From assembly GCA_963942565.1 (NCBI GenBank), contig OZ012687.1:8229231-8293230 (forward strand): 64,000 bases of DNA, read 5' to 3'. This document shows, one piece after another, positions 37,557 to 49,395 of this stretch; positions within the stretch are counted from its first letter, which is position 1, and each line of letters begins with the position of its first letter. Below the pieces are notes generated by a model that searched no databases, was not told the origin of the DNA, and saw nothing but the letters and a program-made list of their open reading frames with translations. Source of the stretch: Maea johnstoni (lineage: Eukaryota > Annelida > Polychaeta > Spionida > Magelonidae). The translations under genes were made by a program, and so were the position numbers.

Positions 37557-38590
37557 AACCATGCAGCAAATACCCCCACTTACCACATGTGGCAGGGAAT
37601 ACCCAGCAATCCATAGGATAATGCTGTGGATATGCCAGGATTTTCTTGAAAGCATCAGCTACATCAGTTAAAGGTCAGAGGTTCAGGTTTATTCATGTTT
37701 TACTCAGTTGCGAAAAAAATATCTAAATAAGTCGAAAATCAATCTTCTTGGAAGAATTTTATTTATTCCAAATGCCCAAATGCGCTATCTTTTATTTGCA
37801 AGGTGTCGTCAGTGTTGTCATGTGACTGGATAGGTTCAAATAGACAAGAGAATTGGACAGAACTATTAAGCATACTCTAAGCCAGGGGCTTATCTGACAT
37901 CCTAGGGGAAATTATGCTGAAGGTCAGATGGCTCAAGCAAGAAAAGTATACACAGTTTGATGGTAGTTCCAATTATTGGTCAACCCCTGCGAGAAATGTA
38001 TGAAAACCGGGGAAGGTACTAAAAGAAGTCTCATCCTTATCCAAGGATAAGGCCATATTTTCTCTAGATTCATCAACCCATTCACACATGGGCGAACACA
38101 TAAACATATTTTGCTAAAAGAGCAATATCTGGAGAAAATTTCAACTGAAAGTTATTCCAGCAAGGGGTAAAACACCCTCTTAGAATATCTTTTGAATAAC
38201 ACTCTATATCAGAAATTATATCCAGAGTTTTCCGATCATGTGATCAACATTATTTACGTTCTAGAGCCACTAGTTCACCAAGGTGAAAATTTTACTCACT
38301 GATACCAGAAAGTATAGAATTAAGTATCAAATTCTAGTTCCTGCTGATACTCTTCACTCAGCTGAGCAAAGTAGTAATCCAACTGTAGATGAGGGCATAG
38401 CCTGCCTACTTGTGTAAGATTATGCAATTACCTACCATATTTCACAGTCCATTACCTCAAGTGTCCACACCACTGGTCAAGCTACTTCACCATTAGAGGG
38501 TCAGTAAGCGTGTATTATAAGGGCTTGCCACAGAGCCCTTGTGGAATACATCGCACTGCAGTTTGCTTGGATCGGAAAATGTGAATATAT
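37557..38590. other. Unique sequence with a family A left-end fragment
   Basis: ATCAACCCATTCACACATGG near 38078 resembles a family A left end without a partner. Nothing else recognised. Confidence 0.4.
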
Positions 38591-38593
38591 ATA

Positions 38594-38804
38594 TACTGTA
38601 GAACACATATATGACGCGTGTCCCAAATATAGCGAATTGGGGAATTTTTGCATCATAGCGTATCTTTATGTTAGCGACGGTAGCCGCCGCTGACAGCGCC
38701 AGTACAGTAAGAAAGGGGTACAGCGTTTTTATATATAGCGAAGCGGAACCACACGCTATGTACGCTATATATAAACAGACGCTAACATTGTGTGTTCTAC
38801 AGTA
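38594..38804. mobile_element. TA-flanked pogo/mariner-type MITE
   Basis: Body 38596-38802 (207 bp), flanked by TA on both sides. Ends CTGTAGAACACATA and TGTGTGTTCTACAG are inverted repeats. TATAGCGAA/TTCGCTATATA motifs recur inside both halves, as in Tigger/pogo relatives. A 109-codon minus frame covers it but is a product of the palindromic layout. Confidence 0.8.
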
Positions 38805-38984
38805 TATATACTGCATGTACAACTCCCTTTTACAGCAGTTGTATGAATGACCAAATATTAGGCCACATCTCCTTCATGCGTTCATTGGAATACTTATAAT
38901 AGGGGGAAACCGAGTAAAACCTAGTAGGCAGTAGCTAGATTATATCAAAATCACTCCTCTGCTATTAACCCACAATATCAGTGA

Positions 38985-39210
38985 CATAGCAATATCATAA
39001 ACCCTTCACTATCAATATTAACCCCCCTTTTCTCGCCCATATTATCGGTGAGCAGTAGTACTATAGTGACCCCCATTACTATCAATATTAGCCCCCCTGT
39101 CCTCACCCATCTAATCAGTGACCAGAATAGTAATATAATGACCCCTTCACTAACAATATTAACCCCCCCCCCCCCCATCTCACCCATATTATCAGTGACC
39201 CTTTTAGGTT
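38985..39210. repeat. Tandem repeat, about 76-bp unit, three copies
   Basis: CACTATCAATATTAACCCCC / TTACTATCAATATTAGCCCC / CACTAACAATATTAACCCC, each followed by a C run, CTC(G/A)CCCAT and ATCAGTGA. The third unit carries a C14 run. Confidence 0.85.
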
Positions 39211-39984
39211 AACCCTTACAGAGCAGTTTCATGTTGACTGTCCAGCATTTAGGCTACCTCGATTCAATTTTTCCTTTAGTCTGTCACTCAACTGGCCATT
39301 TCAAGTGTTTCCAGAAAATCCTGTCTTCCCTTTAATCCCTTTCTGAGTCTACCCGTATATAGCGAGCAGCCGTAGAAAGCAGACTTGGCTGTAGGAAGGC
39401 TGTCAAGCGAGGCTAGCTTAATTCTATTTTCTCCTCCGACTGGCTTCGCCCACCTGACCTTTTCCAGCGACTGAGACAGATGAGTCCACTGAGGGGGAAT
39501 CTTGCGAGAAAGCTATGAATTAGGTTCTCCTCATTACGGGGAATCCGAGAGCAGGCAACTGCCACGACCTTGCATATGAAATTCCATTAGGGCCTTCTAT
39601 AGGGACTCGCAGACTACAGAATGAAGACTGACAACCGGTCCCCTCTGCCAACGACGGCTAATGCGCGGAATTTTCATTCACTTTTTTCAAGACCGTAGCA
39701 TGACAATGTTCTACTGATAATGGCACTCTCACTGACAAGGCAGCCAACACCTTACAACTATGAGCTGTCCAAGATCTCAACAAATCTCTTACCCGATCAC
39801 AAAGAAGAGAATACAGAGTACTTGTTGATGTCAAATTATTTTGGTCTGTTTGTTATTCAGTAGAGCAATATCCACTTAATCATATTTGATTGGTCCATGC
39901 CCAGAGTGGTTATAGCACTGCACACAGCACAACTCCTCAGTACCTATCTCTAATACCTAAGTACAGGTAGTCGTTTAATTCTGG
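39211..39984. other. Unique, GC-richer sequence
   Basis: Segment 39340-39700 looks single-copy and GC-richer than its surroundings; no exon or clear motif cluster recognised. Confidence 0.35.
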
Positions 39985-40250
39985 CTTAAGGTGTGCGAGA
40001 ATGTTACCAGTGACTTAGGGTTTAGTCAGTGGTTTTTACCTGGATACGCAAGATTTTTGCTTCAATAATACCTGCTTCGCTATTTCATATTGAATTCGGC
40101 TCAAGGATGGACTTAGCTAGGACCCATTCAGTCTTTCTTTTGGATGGGCAGTTGCCAGTGACCGGGTACTCCAGTTTCCTACACCAGTTACAACTGGCTA
40201 GTCACGACATAACAGCTATATATTATATATTTAAAGAAGTGAGAGAAATC
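39985..40250 (+). mobile_element. SINE body copy
   Basis: ACCAGTGACTTAGGGTTTAG, GTGGTTTTTACCTGG, later GTTGCCAGTGACCGGGTACT, CCAGTTTCCTACACCAG and TTACAACTGGCTAGTCACG follow the body order at 29510-29745. The internal ~110 bp (40050-40155) looks inserted; GACTTAGCTAGGACCCATTC within it resembles the left end of the hAT MITE family. Confidence 0.6.
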
Positions 40251-40488
40251 TAAATTCCTCTCAGCAGGAAACCTAAGCGTCCCTATCTCATGCCGTGGCC
40301 ACCACTCCTACAGATGTTGTGAAGACTGAAGAGGATCCTTCAGTTGGTGTCTTCAAGGACAGCAGCAGTAGCTGATCATGCGGGAGCTCTGTGTCAATCT
40401 ACATTAAATCTGACTGATGACCAGCAAGATTGAGCTGACAGAGCCTCAAAACAAGATTGTTCCATAATCTGATTTTTCCAGCCATGGC

Positions 40489-40700
40489 TTAACCCATAGG
40501 CGTCTGGAACGCATGCACTTTCTGACAACTTTGAACAGAACTCATAGAGTAGAGCAATATTTAAAGGTTTCATCAGGGATTTTATTACACCCAACAGGAA
40601 CACCAATTTTCAGTCAAATATTTCCTAAAATATTGTTTAATAATCAAGAGATGTTCATCTGCATCAGGCTATTTTTATGTTTCAGATGTGAATGGGTTAA
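40489..40700. mobile_element. piggyBac-type MITE, family A
   Basis: TTAA at 40489-40492 and 40697-40700. Left end CCCATAGGCGTCTGG, right end CAGATGTGAATGGG; decayed inverted repeats. Non-coding. Confidence 0.7.
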
Positions 40701-41630
40701 GCCAGAGATGGGATCTGCTTTTGGGAACCCTTTTCAGTCTCATATTTCACGTCACAACGTGGCATCTAAGCTCATAAATAATTGCAGAAATATAATACTT
40801 CAAACTGAGCTACTCACTTTCTGATAACAACCAGAGGTCAATTAAAAACACTTCACCTCATGATAAACATAGTAGGACCTAAATATAAACTCCTCAATCT
40901 AATAATACTTAACCTCATAAATACATCTTCAATGATGTCATCCCCTTGACTGGTACAAGTTTATAAACATGACATACACCTTTACTAAGTTGACTTGAAT
41001 TTGCCTACTGTTCTTGTTCAAACCTTGCTCAGGCCGAGAAGGAAAACTGGTAGTTCTCATTTATTGCCAGCCCACCTTAACCTATTTCCAAGGTAATGCA
41101 CCAAAATGGTGACTTTCGTGATAACTCTCAGGCAAAAGCGTATTTAGCAAAATATTTTAAGTAAAAACATTTATTTAATCTAAACCTATGACTATACTTT
41201 AAATATATTGCAGATCTGTTTAATTGCTATGTTGTTTTCAAAAGCACCATAGATCCAGACGTCTGCGGCTTCTTACTTCACCCATGTTCATTCTAATAGC
41301 AGTTTTGAATTTCACAATTTTCAGGTATGAGAAACATTTATTTTTTGGCCTGATGCATTTGCCTTCTATGAAAGGATGCACGTGATATATCTGCAATACA
41401 GTCAAGAGGTAGACAGGCACTTAACAGTTGGCAGTTATGTAGTTGCTAGGTCCTGATCATAAATTACAAGTACATTATATCATTGTCAGCCCATTCATGA
41501 TCAGAGTACTTCGTGGAAAGTGTTCACAGAATGATAAGCTCCAAAAAGGATCAGTCAGAAATATCAGGAACTATATAATTTAAGTCTATACTTCCTGGAA
41601 ATATGAAATATAAAACTTATGATAACTAGA
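40701..41630. other. Unique sequence with family A interior fragments
   Basis: TTGTTTTCAAAAGCACCATAG near 41230 and CCATTCATGATCAGAG near 41489 are family A-like pieces. No complete element or gene. Confidence 0.4.
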
Positions 41631-42035
41631 AAATAGTAATCACCAGCAAGAGTTTCATCCTTTAGCCACCAGAAGGCAGGTAAAGGGTCTGTTTCATTCT
41701 TTGAGCAGGACTGAATAATACACGGATAGCCGAGCCAGTCAAGGTATACCTGAAATGGCACATGTGGTCATGAATACTTGGAAAAAAACATTTGTTCTAT
41801 TCTTCCAGTTCTTTCATTATTCAACAGATGGTCAAAGGTGTTCCATTCCTAAGAATGATTGAACCAAGCAAGGAATAGCCTCACCGGTCAAAAAAGTATA
41901 CTTAATTATTTTTTTACAGGAATGTATCACTCTCTGCAAAAAAAACAAAGTTCTCATATTCACCACCAGATGGCATGGTAATGGTCTGTTACTTGGAATG
42001 CTCAAGCCATGTAAGGAATAGCTTTGCCAGTAAAT
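41630..42035. repeat. Imperfect tandem repeats of about 145 bp; exon-like copy on the minus strand
   Basis: CCAGTCAAGGTATACC (about 41734), CCGGTCAAAAAAGTATAC (about 41885) and GCCAGTAAATATATTGG (about 42020) mark three units; CACCAGAAGGCAGG and CACCAGATGGCATGG mark the other side. On the minus strand the first unit reads TGCCATTTCAG then an open frame starting VYLDWLGYPCIIQSC and ending before GCTG/GTGATT. The other units have lost the frame. Could be one real exon with decayed intronic copies, or chance. Confidence 0.4.
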
Positions 42036-42399
42036 ATATTGGTGAGAATATTGGTGACATAACTAACATTAATACTAATATGATAGTTCAATATAACTAT
42101 CAGCAAAATATCTAGTCCATAAGATAGCACACTAACTAGGTATTCCATGGATTTAAATGATTGATAATTCTCAAGAGTTCCATAGGCCGGAACTACTAGA
42201 CAGGGTACTCGGTATGTGGGTCAGTTAAGTAAAGGACCTGATAATAATATCTCAAATTATGACTACCATGATTTATGGACAAAAAGCATGTTGTCAGCAC
42301 TTTCCCGTGTTAACTACTGCATGGCCAACTTATTCAAGCCTAGTGACCATCCTAACAAGTGCTGTTAGGACCTACATTATTTTTTTTGTTAATTAACTT

Positions 42400-42558
42400 T
42401 GTGATTTAACATAAATTCACAAAATATTTGAAAAAGGGTTTTGATTTTGGTTCTGATCAACATCTCCTTGAAAAAAATATTTAAAAAAAAATGCTCTGGT
42501 AACAAATATCTTACAAAAAGTGGATACTTTTGGACCCAACAGGCATAGATGGGGTTAA
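42400..42558. mobile_element. piggyBac-type MITE, family A, left-truncated
   Basis: Right end CAGGCATAGATGGGG followed by TTAA at 42555-42558; interior TAAATTCACAAAATATTTG as in 58846-59076. Left terminus missing. Confidence 0.6.
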
Positions 42559-43034
42559 AAGAGGAAATGCTCTCCTAGACTAATTGCTTGACCTAATAAC
42601 CCAATTACTTTGGTATGGTATTTAGGTTGCGAAATAAAAATGCAGGACGCCTCTCTTTCATACCTGTAAGCTACAGCAAACTCCTATCGTGAGAATATCT
42701 ACCTGGTAAATAAATACATCGCAAAATATTTGGAGAGTAATGGATCATAACCCAACCAACAACACTCCTTCAAATACTTTTGCCAGTTTGCTTCTTTTCT
42801 TATGTTATGTTCAAAGATATCTAACATCCATATTCCACTCCTCAAGAGTAATTCAAGGTATGGATTAACAATCTAGCATCAACTTGACTGTATTTACTAA
42901 TTTGCAGATGTAAAGTAGTGTACAAGGTTTTAGAAACCCTGCCAAGCTTATACATCACTCTTGTCAAAATGATAAGCCCAAAATATTTAATAGCCCATAC
43001 AAATCTTGAGCACAATTATTGTAGGATAACTTAA
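42559..43034. other. Unique sequence without recognised feature
   Basis: Nothing recognised. Confidence 0.35.
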
Positions 43035-43190
43035 TTAACTCATCAATATTAGAGCAATATTCATAAGTATTAATCCCAGCAGAAACAACAATCTCCAGTG
43101 AAATATCTCACAAAATATAGCTTTGCTCTATCAAGATGTTTCAGTATGAGTTATCCATGTTTAGGCCTAAGCTAGATGTAAATGGGTTAA
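43035..43190. mobile_element. piggyBac-type MITE, family A, short or decayed
   Basis: TTAA at 43035-43038 then CTCATCAATATTAG; right end AGATGTAAATGGG followed by TTAA at 43187-43190. Confidence 0.5.
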
Positions 43191-44798
43191 AAAGATAAGC
43201 CAAAAATAATCAGGCTTATAATTAGAAATGTGGACAAATAAGTTACACTTCCACCAGTATGATGCACTTGCCTAGAATATTTACCTGCCCAGGTGAAGTG
43301 AGTAAATGGCATACCTGTAATCAGGCGAAGTAAGATGAAAGCACCTGTATTGTTCCTTACACAATGTAGCTATGGCGGTCAGTTGTCCATTCAGGTGTCA
43401 CTCTTCTGCCGAGAGCCCGGACGCTGTGGCTGTAACCCTATACCACCAAGGGGAGTATGAGGAATGAATACAGGACCGTATTGGGTTTAAAGTAGAGGAG
43501 CGAGCATGATAGAGATTTACATGCACAGCTATTATTATTTGTGCCCGCTATCACATGGCTACCATTACAGTCATGTTGTCAGGGTGTTGTGTACTGACGT
43601 CATACCAACACATCAAAATACCTCATCTTTATCTACCTGTCTGTGTCTGCACACACACTCTACTAACCTTTGCTACCACACTTACTTTATCACACTCTTG
43701 TTTTGTTAAACTAGGCAGAACAAATCAATAAATTCAAAGAGCACTTATCAGTTAAATTCTTGAACAAACCTTGTCCAATCTATTTCTGTACTTAGAAGGC
43801 CAAACAAAATGAATATTTCGGCAATAGCATAAATGATCTGAGTGACACATATGATGAGAGTGTCTTGTGACACACTTAGGGACAATCTTGATTTAATGAT
43901 TAGTCTTAGGACTATTTGAGTTATTTTCAAAGTCATTATACTATTTGAAGAGTTATTTTCATAGTCATCAAATGCAGATGTAAATAGGTCTAAATGTCAA
44001 CCTATGACTGAAGAGTTATGTAACGTATAGTCAGAATACACTACCACCGTACACATGCGTAAATACTTGCAAATGGTACAATGTACATATGTAAATAGCA
44101 CAACTGCACAGTAAGTAACGTCAACATACCCAATCCTCAACGCACACACACCCAAGTGGGCTTACCGTGTCAGTCAACCACTTCATTCATTCAGTTTTAA
44201 ATGTTTAGAGTTTGATTTATGTCAGAGTACCTTCAAGGTTTGTGTGTGCACACAGCGTAGTATGTAAACCTATTCCTATTCTAAACATGGTAAACTTAAC
44301 GCAGTCCCAGTCACTGCCCTGGTTTCCCCGAATGCTCTGCACATTGTAAACATCTATTTATTATCAGCATAAAAAAAAAGCGAATTCAACGCATCATAGC
44401 TCAGATTCACTGTAATTGTTCTCTTGGAGTGCTGAATGTTGTGTTTACCTATTATAAGAATACAATATTGATTACACTTCTATTATATTATGTTTTTCCC
44501 ATTTTGATTTTGTTCTTGGTTTGGGCCACAAAATGAGTGGAAATGATAAACATGAAAGATCATGATAAATCTATGACAAAAATCTTAACGGCAAACAAGG
44601 ATAATAAAGGGCAATGAAATTGTTTTGGCTGGTCAGGCGACTGGTCAAAAAAGTAGCAATTGTAGACCAATGCCATGAGCACATACATAGAACAGTTGCT
44701 CCATACATATACCAAAACCTCACAATGAAAATAATAAATAAATAAATTTGAAAATAAAAATCAGAAAATGCTGGGTAAACTTTGTATGAATTTCATTT
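43191..44798. other. Unique sequence without recognised feature
   Basis: A GC-richer single-copy-looking part at 43370-43500. ATCAAATGCAGATGTAAATAGG near 43967 resembles a family A right end. No gene recognised. Confidence 0.4.
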
Positions 44799-44819
44799 TT
44801 TTTTTTTTTTTTTTTTTTT
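44799..44819. repeat. Poly-T run
   Basis: Twenty-one T residues; could be the A tail of an old minus-strand retroposon, but no body was recognised upstream. Confidence 0.9.
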
Positions 44820-45264
44820 GCTTATGAGCAAAACTATTCTGATTCTCTAGAGTATTAGGGCCATCTCAGGTTAAAAGCTGCCTTACTACCTACTGGAGGG
44901 GAAGGAGGATCCCTTAGATGTCCCTCTCTCCCGATACATCTGTACCCATCGTGTGCGCTGCACTGCACAAGGTAGAAGGCAGGGCGGCGTGTTTTGTGTG
45001 TGCCGTGCTACAGCTTATCAATGTGAGTCGTCTTTGGTCAAGAGGAATGCAGGTGCCCAGTCAGGCAGAAGCACTCTTTAAGTAAACATGCAAGAAAAAG
45101 CTTTTTTCTGCGGAACTCGAGATGAATCTAACATCGTCTATCGTCAAGCAGCCCCTCTTCCTAACCTGGAGTAGGAGCAGAGAGACCTCAACCAAAACAA
45201 CGCTTAAGGACACCCTACACTACTTGGCTGCATGTATTTATATTGTTTTATTCCCAATAACATA

Positions 45265-45418
45265 TATTCTTATTCTTATTCTTATTCTTATTCTTATTAT
45301 TATTATTATTATTATCATCATCATCATTATTATTCTTATTATCAATATTATTATTAATATTATTCTTACTATTATTATTATTACTTTTATAATTATTATT
45401 CTTATTATTATTACATGT
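45265..45418. repeat. (TTATTC)n/(ATT)n microsatellite
   Basis: Five CTTATT units, then ATTATT/ATCATC triplets. The poly-Ile and poly-Asn frames are artefacts. Confidence 0.9.
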
Positions 45419-46230
45419 ATGTATGTATATACACACACTTTTCTTAATCAATACATGACGTGAACATGCATTGTTTCATTTGCCTTATGTGTAAAGGTAA
45501 GATTTTTTTCCTTAACTAGTTCCTATTGTAAGCTAAGTAGCAGGAGTTAAGTGAGTTCTATGTTGGCAAACTTAAGGTGGTTTGGTACAATGCCATCAAA
45601 ATGCAGCACAACCCATTGAATTATAAATTTACAAATCCTTGAAATGCTTTGGGCATTAGGTAAGAACTGAGAATTAAGGTTGATCACTTGATTTGCATTG
45701 ATTACTTGTGAACTTGCTGATCACTCGATGAGACACTCTTGTGAAACACACAGACCACCTCCCTGAATTAGACACTCCAGGACTACCATGGGAATCTAGG
45801 CTATAAATCTCAGAGAAACCTTCCATTTCGTCTTGGTTTCTCCTCAAGAAGCTACAGAGAAGGGCTTAGTAAACATAAGTAATCAATTAGCTCCAGGCAC
45901 AAGTTGGGAGATGTTAAAAGGCCTTTAATTCTATTGACCTGACTTCACACTTTATCTAATTGCCGAGCTTGGCGGTCCAGCGAGGTAAATACACCCAGGA
46001 CTAGAAAGTATTCAGCACAGGCAGTGATTTACATCTAATTACCAATCAGGGATAAATGTGATAAATATGCAGACCTGCTCAATGGTGGTGGATCTAGAAA
46101 GTCAATAAAGAACTTGGGAATGGCTGGGCTGTTTTGTATCAAACCTGGTATAATCCTGTTACAGCGCCATCTGGTGCCCAGGGTAGAATCCTCCGTGCTG
46201 TCTGAAGGACAGACTTGCTTGAAATCTGTT
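45419..46230. other. Unique sequence without recognised feature
   Basis: GCGCCATCTGGTGCCCAGGG near 46164 is one of several CCATCTGGTGG-like phrases in the window. Nothing else recognised. Confidence 0.4.
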
Positions 46231-46345
46231 TTAACCCATTCATGCCTGTAGCAGCAAAAGCCGCCAGACTATTTTGGTGATATCTCTTCAACAAAATGCA
46301 ATATTTAGAAAATATTTGTAGAAGAGTTGTTCATTAAGACTTAGG
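46231..46345. mobile_element. piggyBac-type MITE, family A, right-truncated
   Basis: TTAA at 46231-46234 then CCCATTCATGCCTGTAGC and GACTATTTTGGTGATATC. Homology ends near 46345 without a right terminus. Confidence 0.75.
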
Positions 46346-48100
46346 GCAGTATGCACCAACCTCACTCTCACTTTACTCCCACTTTCAAGAAATTTACCTT
46401 TCAAAAGTGTACTTCAACGAGAGTCAAAGTTATAGAGATGGCAGCTTCTCCTGCTTAAACCCAGAGAGAGGGACACTGCATTTTTACCCTCCTTGGCCAT
46501 GAAGTAAATCTTGTTGATATACATATTTGAAAAATAAATTTCTTGAAATAGATCACCTATTTTGAACACCCAGTTTCTAAATCCTGGGTAAGACCTTATT
46601 TAGGGGTTAATACCAAGATCTAGAGAGCAGGTGTACCTACTGCCTTCACATCGAATCCACTTCAAGAGAGACACGAGCCCATCCCCTCATGCCTTCCTGA
46701 TCAGTCATACCTCCACCCTGCCACAATACAGCAGCAGCATATCTAGTTACCTGCACAATAGCAGCAACTAAAGACAAGAAGCTCTCTATTCCTGCATACC
46801 TTTCTCTTTGCCTTCAGATCATGTACTTATCACGTACTAGACATGCAGTGCATCTTTCCAGGTCCCCATTCTGGCCATTGACTGGTTGTTATGGGTTAAA
46901 TACACATGACCCCACATATTTATAAACAGGTGAGTTGACCTCTGACCTCTCATCTCTGACCTCACCTACTCCAGGTGAATGGTATGCATGCTATCTTTGT
47001 CACAAAGGAATGTGAACAGATAAGCATTTACTATGTAGTACTATAGCTGCCTAGAATTTAGGCTCTCATACAGATTTTGCTACAGTATCTAAATTTTCCT
47101 TTACTCACAAGCCCCTCGGCCAAGTTTTCCCCTTTACTTTCCCTTAGAAGATTTATGTACTGAGAAGTAAATTGCGCCAGTATCATGTGCCAGATCATAT
47201 ATAAGCTCCAGGTAAGAATGGGTTAATTAATGGACATCACTGCCATTTTCATGATACCTAACTCTTTAAACTACTAATGGAAACCTTACATATCCCAAAT
47301 GCTCTTTTAAGTACCGAGCCTGAGTTAGAGTATGACTCAATATACAGGCAGAGAAAAGGTGTGGCCATCTATTGGCAACTGATAGCACTAAAATGTGGTT
47401 GTCAACTTTGAGGGGAAGGGACTAGGAACTTCTTTATATAACACTGCTCATGTGGAAATAGACTAGATACCTGTCAACAGCCCCATGAACGCAAGATGCC
47501 GGCACTGTGTGGGGCCATCTATAAGTGGTTGACAGTACAGAAATATTTAAAGGAAAAATGCAAATAAGAACACTAGCAATAATTACAAATATTTTGTAAA
47601 AACTAACTCAATTCTCAGGTTATTGTCAAAAGCATCATGGATCCAGAGAACAATTTCAAAAGAAACTAGGAAATCCATAAGTGTGATTGGGTAAAACAAC
47701 TACAAGAGGAAGCCATCCAATTAGAAATGAATGCATACATTGATCAGAGGACCCTATTTATTTTGTTGTATGCATATAGGAACAGAGGACAATTTCTTTA
47801 CTAGATGCATAAATATCCAGGTTTTAACCTTGGAGAAAACATATTTTCTGAAAAGAGGATGTTTTCATCATAAAATCTACCTCTTACAGTTAAAAGCTGA
47901 ATATGTTTATATAATGTATGGGTCGTATGATGAAAAGCATGTAACATATGATGTAGATGTTTTTAAATTGTGTATAGCAATATTGATCAAGACGACACAA
48001 GTAAAATGACACAAACAGATACCTGTGAAAAAAGAAGCAAAATGATCATTGCTGAGAAATCTACCTAAGGTGTTGTACAAAGAAAGATAACGATACCACG
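46346..48100. other. Unique sequence with MITE fragments
   Basis: GAACACCCAGTTTCTAAATC then CTGGGTAAGACC (46557-46592) is an inverted end fragment of the hAT MITE family. CAGGTAAGAATGGGTTAA (47212-47226) is a family A right end, and 47585-47695 contains family A interior phrases. No gene seen. Confidence 0.4.
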
Positions 48101-48109
48101 AGTAAAGAT

Positions 48110-48290
48110 AACAATAATATTATAACAATAATAATAATAATAGTAATGATAATGAAAATACCGTACCACACAACAGCAAGCTAGAGGACTGCCAACCGAC
48201 CGATCAACCAACCAGCACGAGGACAGGCAGGCTATTACAGCAGGTTTGTGATGGACTACTACTACTACTACTACTACTTGGACTACGAGT
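48110..48290. repeat. (AAT)n and (CTA)n short microsatellites
   Basis: Degenerate AAT units at 48111-48160 and eight ACT units at 48254-48282, separated by a CCAACCGACCGATCAACCAA phrase. Confidence 0.85.
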
Positions 48291-49010
48291 ACTCCTAGAA
48301 CAGTGGTTGATAGCGTAGTGTACCTACCCTAACGTAGTGAGATACATATCACAATATACAGGTCCAGCAGCCCACGGGGTCACCATCATAATAAGCATCA
48401 CGCCGTCAGTATACAACACAGCTTGTCTATGCTGGCTTCTCTTGAAAACACTACACAACTGGTGGCCCTGTCGACATGCACGCGGGGCAAAATGGCCCAG
48501 AAATGCATTCATAAGGGTACTGAGATCTTTTGTATATAAATTAAAATGGGAAAACTGGCTCACAGCATTCCCTCCAATGTTCTGACATGCTAAGCCAGGT
48601 TGGTCTTTTTTATGCATATTGAGTGTTTATTCTTCTAAAGCGCTTTGCAAAACAATTTCTGATGTAGCTTATTAACTCATGAGAGCACAAACGAGAGAAC
48701 AAGAATCAGGGCAATGAATTCCAAATAAAATTAACCAAAATTGAACATGGACTTAGTAATTATAGTCTGTAATAAGGTGAATGACTGATTTTAAGTCGTC
48801 TTACTCTTTCTAATAAAAATTATCAATAAATAACTTCGTTAACCCCTCCCAAATATCTAAACAAATAAACTATCATCCCTTATGGGTGTATGAGATGACC
48901 AATGTTCGAGTGTTTTCAAGCTGAAGCCAGAATACAAAGCTGATTGTCATGCAAGTAATACAAGTAATACGAGAGAAAAAGAGAACTCTGCTACATGTGC
49001 TGCCACCTAC
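48291..49010. other. Unique, partly GC-rich sequence
   Basis: Opposite-strand frames at 48324-48617 overlap almost completely; neither has a recognised domain. Looks single-copy. Immediately downstream in minus orientation of the exon-like segment. Confidence 0.35.
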
Positions 49011-49129
49011 CCGTCAGTCTACAAGGTGAAGTCGCGTTGATGAAGGTTCGGTCGCAGGGACACGATCCTAGTGCATTTTGTCCGTGCAGAGATGACCATA
49101 TATGTCAACTCATCCCAGTGCGGCCACAC
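49011..49129 (-). CDS. Possible coding exon (terminal or internal), product not recognised
   Basis: On the minus strand an acceptor-like tract TTTTTTATTTCTTCAG ends at 49130, followed by one open frame starting VWPHWDELTYMVISARTKC and ending HQRDFTL-stop (36 codons). The other two minus frames stop within eight codons. A good donor, CTGACGG/GTAGGT, lies at 49010, but the stop precedes it. So this would be a terminal exon, a non-coding exon, or one using a weaker GTAGAC donor 12 bp earlier. Local GC is higher than in the flanks. The acceptor side is repeated in decayed form at about 49220 and 49340. No domain recognised; chance remains possible. Confidence 0.3.
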
Positions 49130-49395
49130 CTGAAGAAATAAAAAACACATATTAAGTACCAGATACAAAAAAAAAAAAATAACATGTGAAGCAATATTCA
49201 AGAAATATAGATTGAAATATGAGTTAACTCACACCAGTATTGCCAAAAGTGAATAAATGAAAGGCACATACTTTGAATCAGATACTACAACTTCATGATA
49301 CTTCATGAAATAAACTAAACAAGAAATAAACACTGAAATATGTCAAATCATACCAGATCTGCCCAGACAGAAATGAAAAGAAACATACCTAGAAG
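49090..49395. repeat. Tandem repeat, about 120-bp unit, three copies, spanning a splice-acceptor-like site
   Basis: GTCAACTCATCCCAGTGCGG (49097), GTTAACTCACACCAGTATTG (about 49222) and GTCAAATCATACCAGATCTG (about 49339) start the units. Each continues with an AAATAAAAAACACATA-like and AG(T/A)A(C/T)CAGATA(C/G) phrase. Only the first unit keeps the open frame and CTTCAG border. Confidence 0.65.

Noticed and set aside
38493-38822. 109-codon minus-strand frame
   Set aside because: Lies over a TA-flanked MITE; no coding evidence.
48324-48617. Overlapping 97- and 82-codon frames on opposite strands
   Set aside because: Mirror frames with no domain; the GC-rich composition is enough to explain them.
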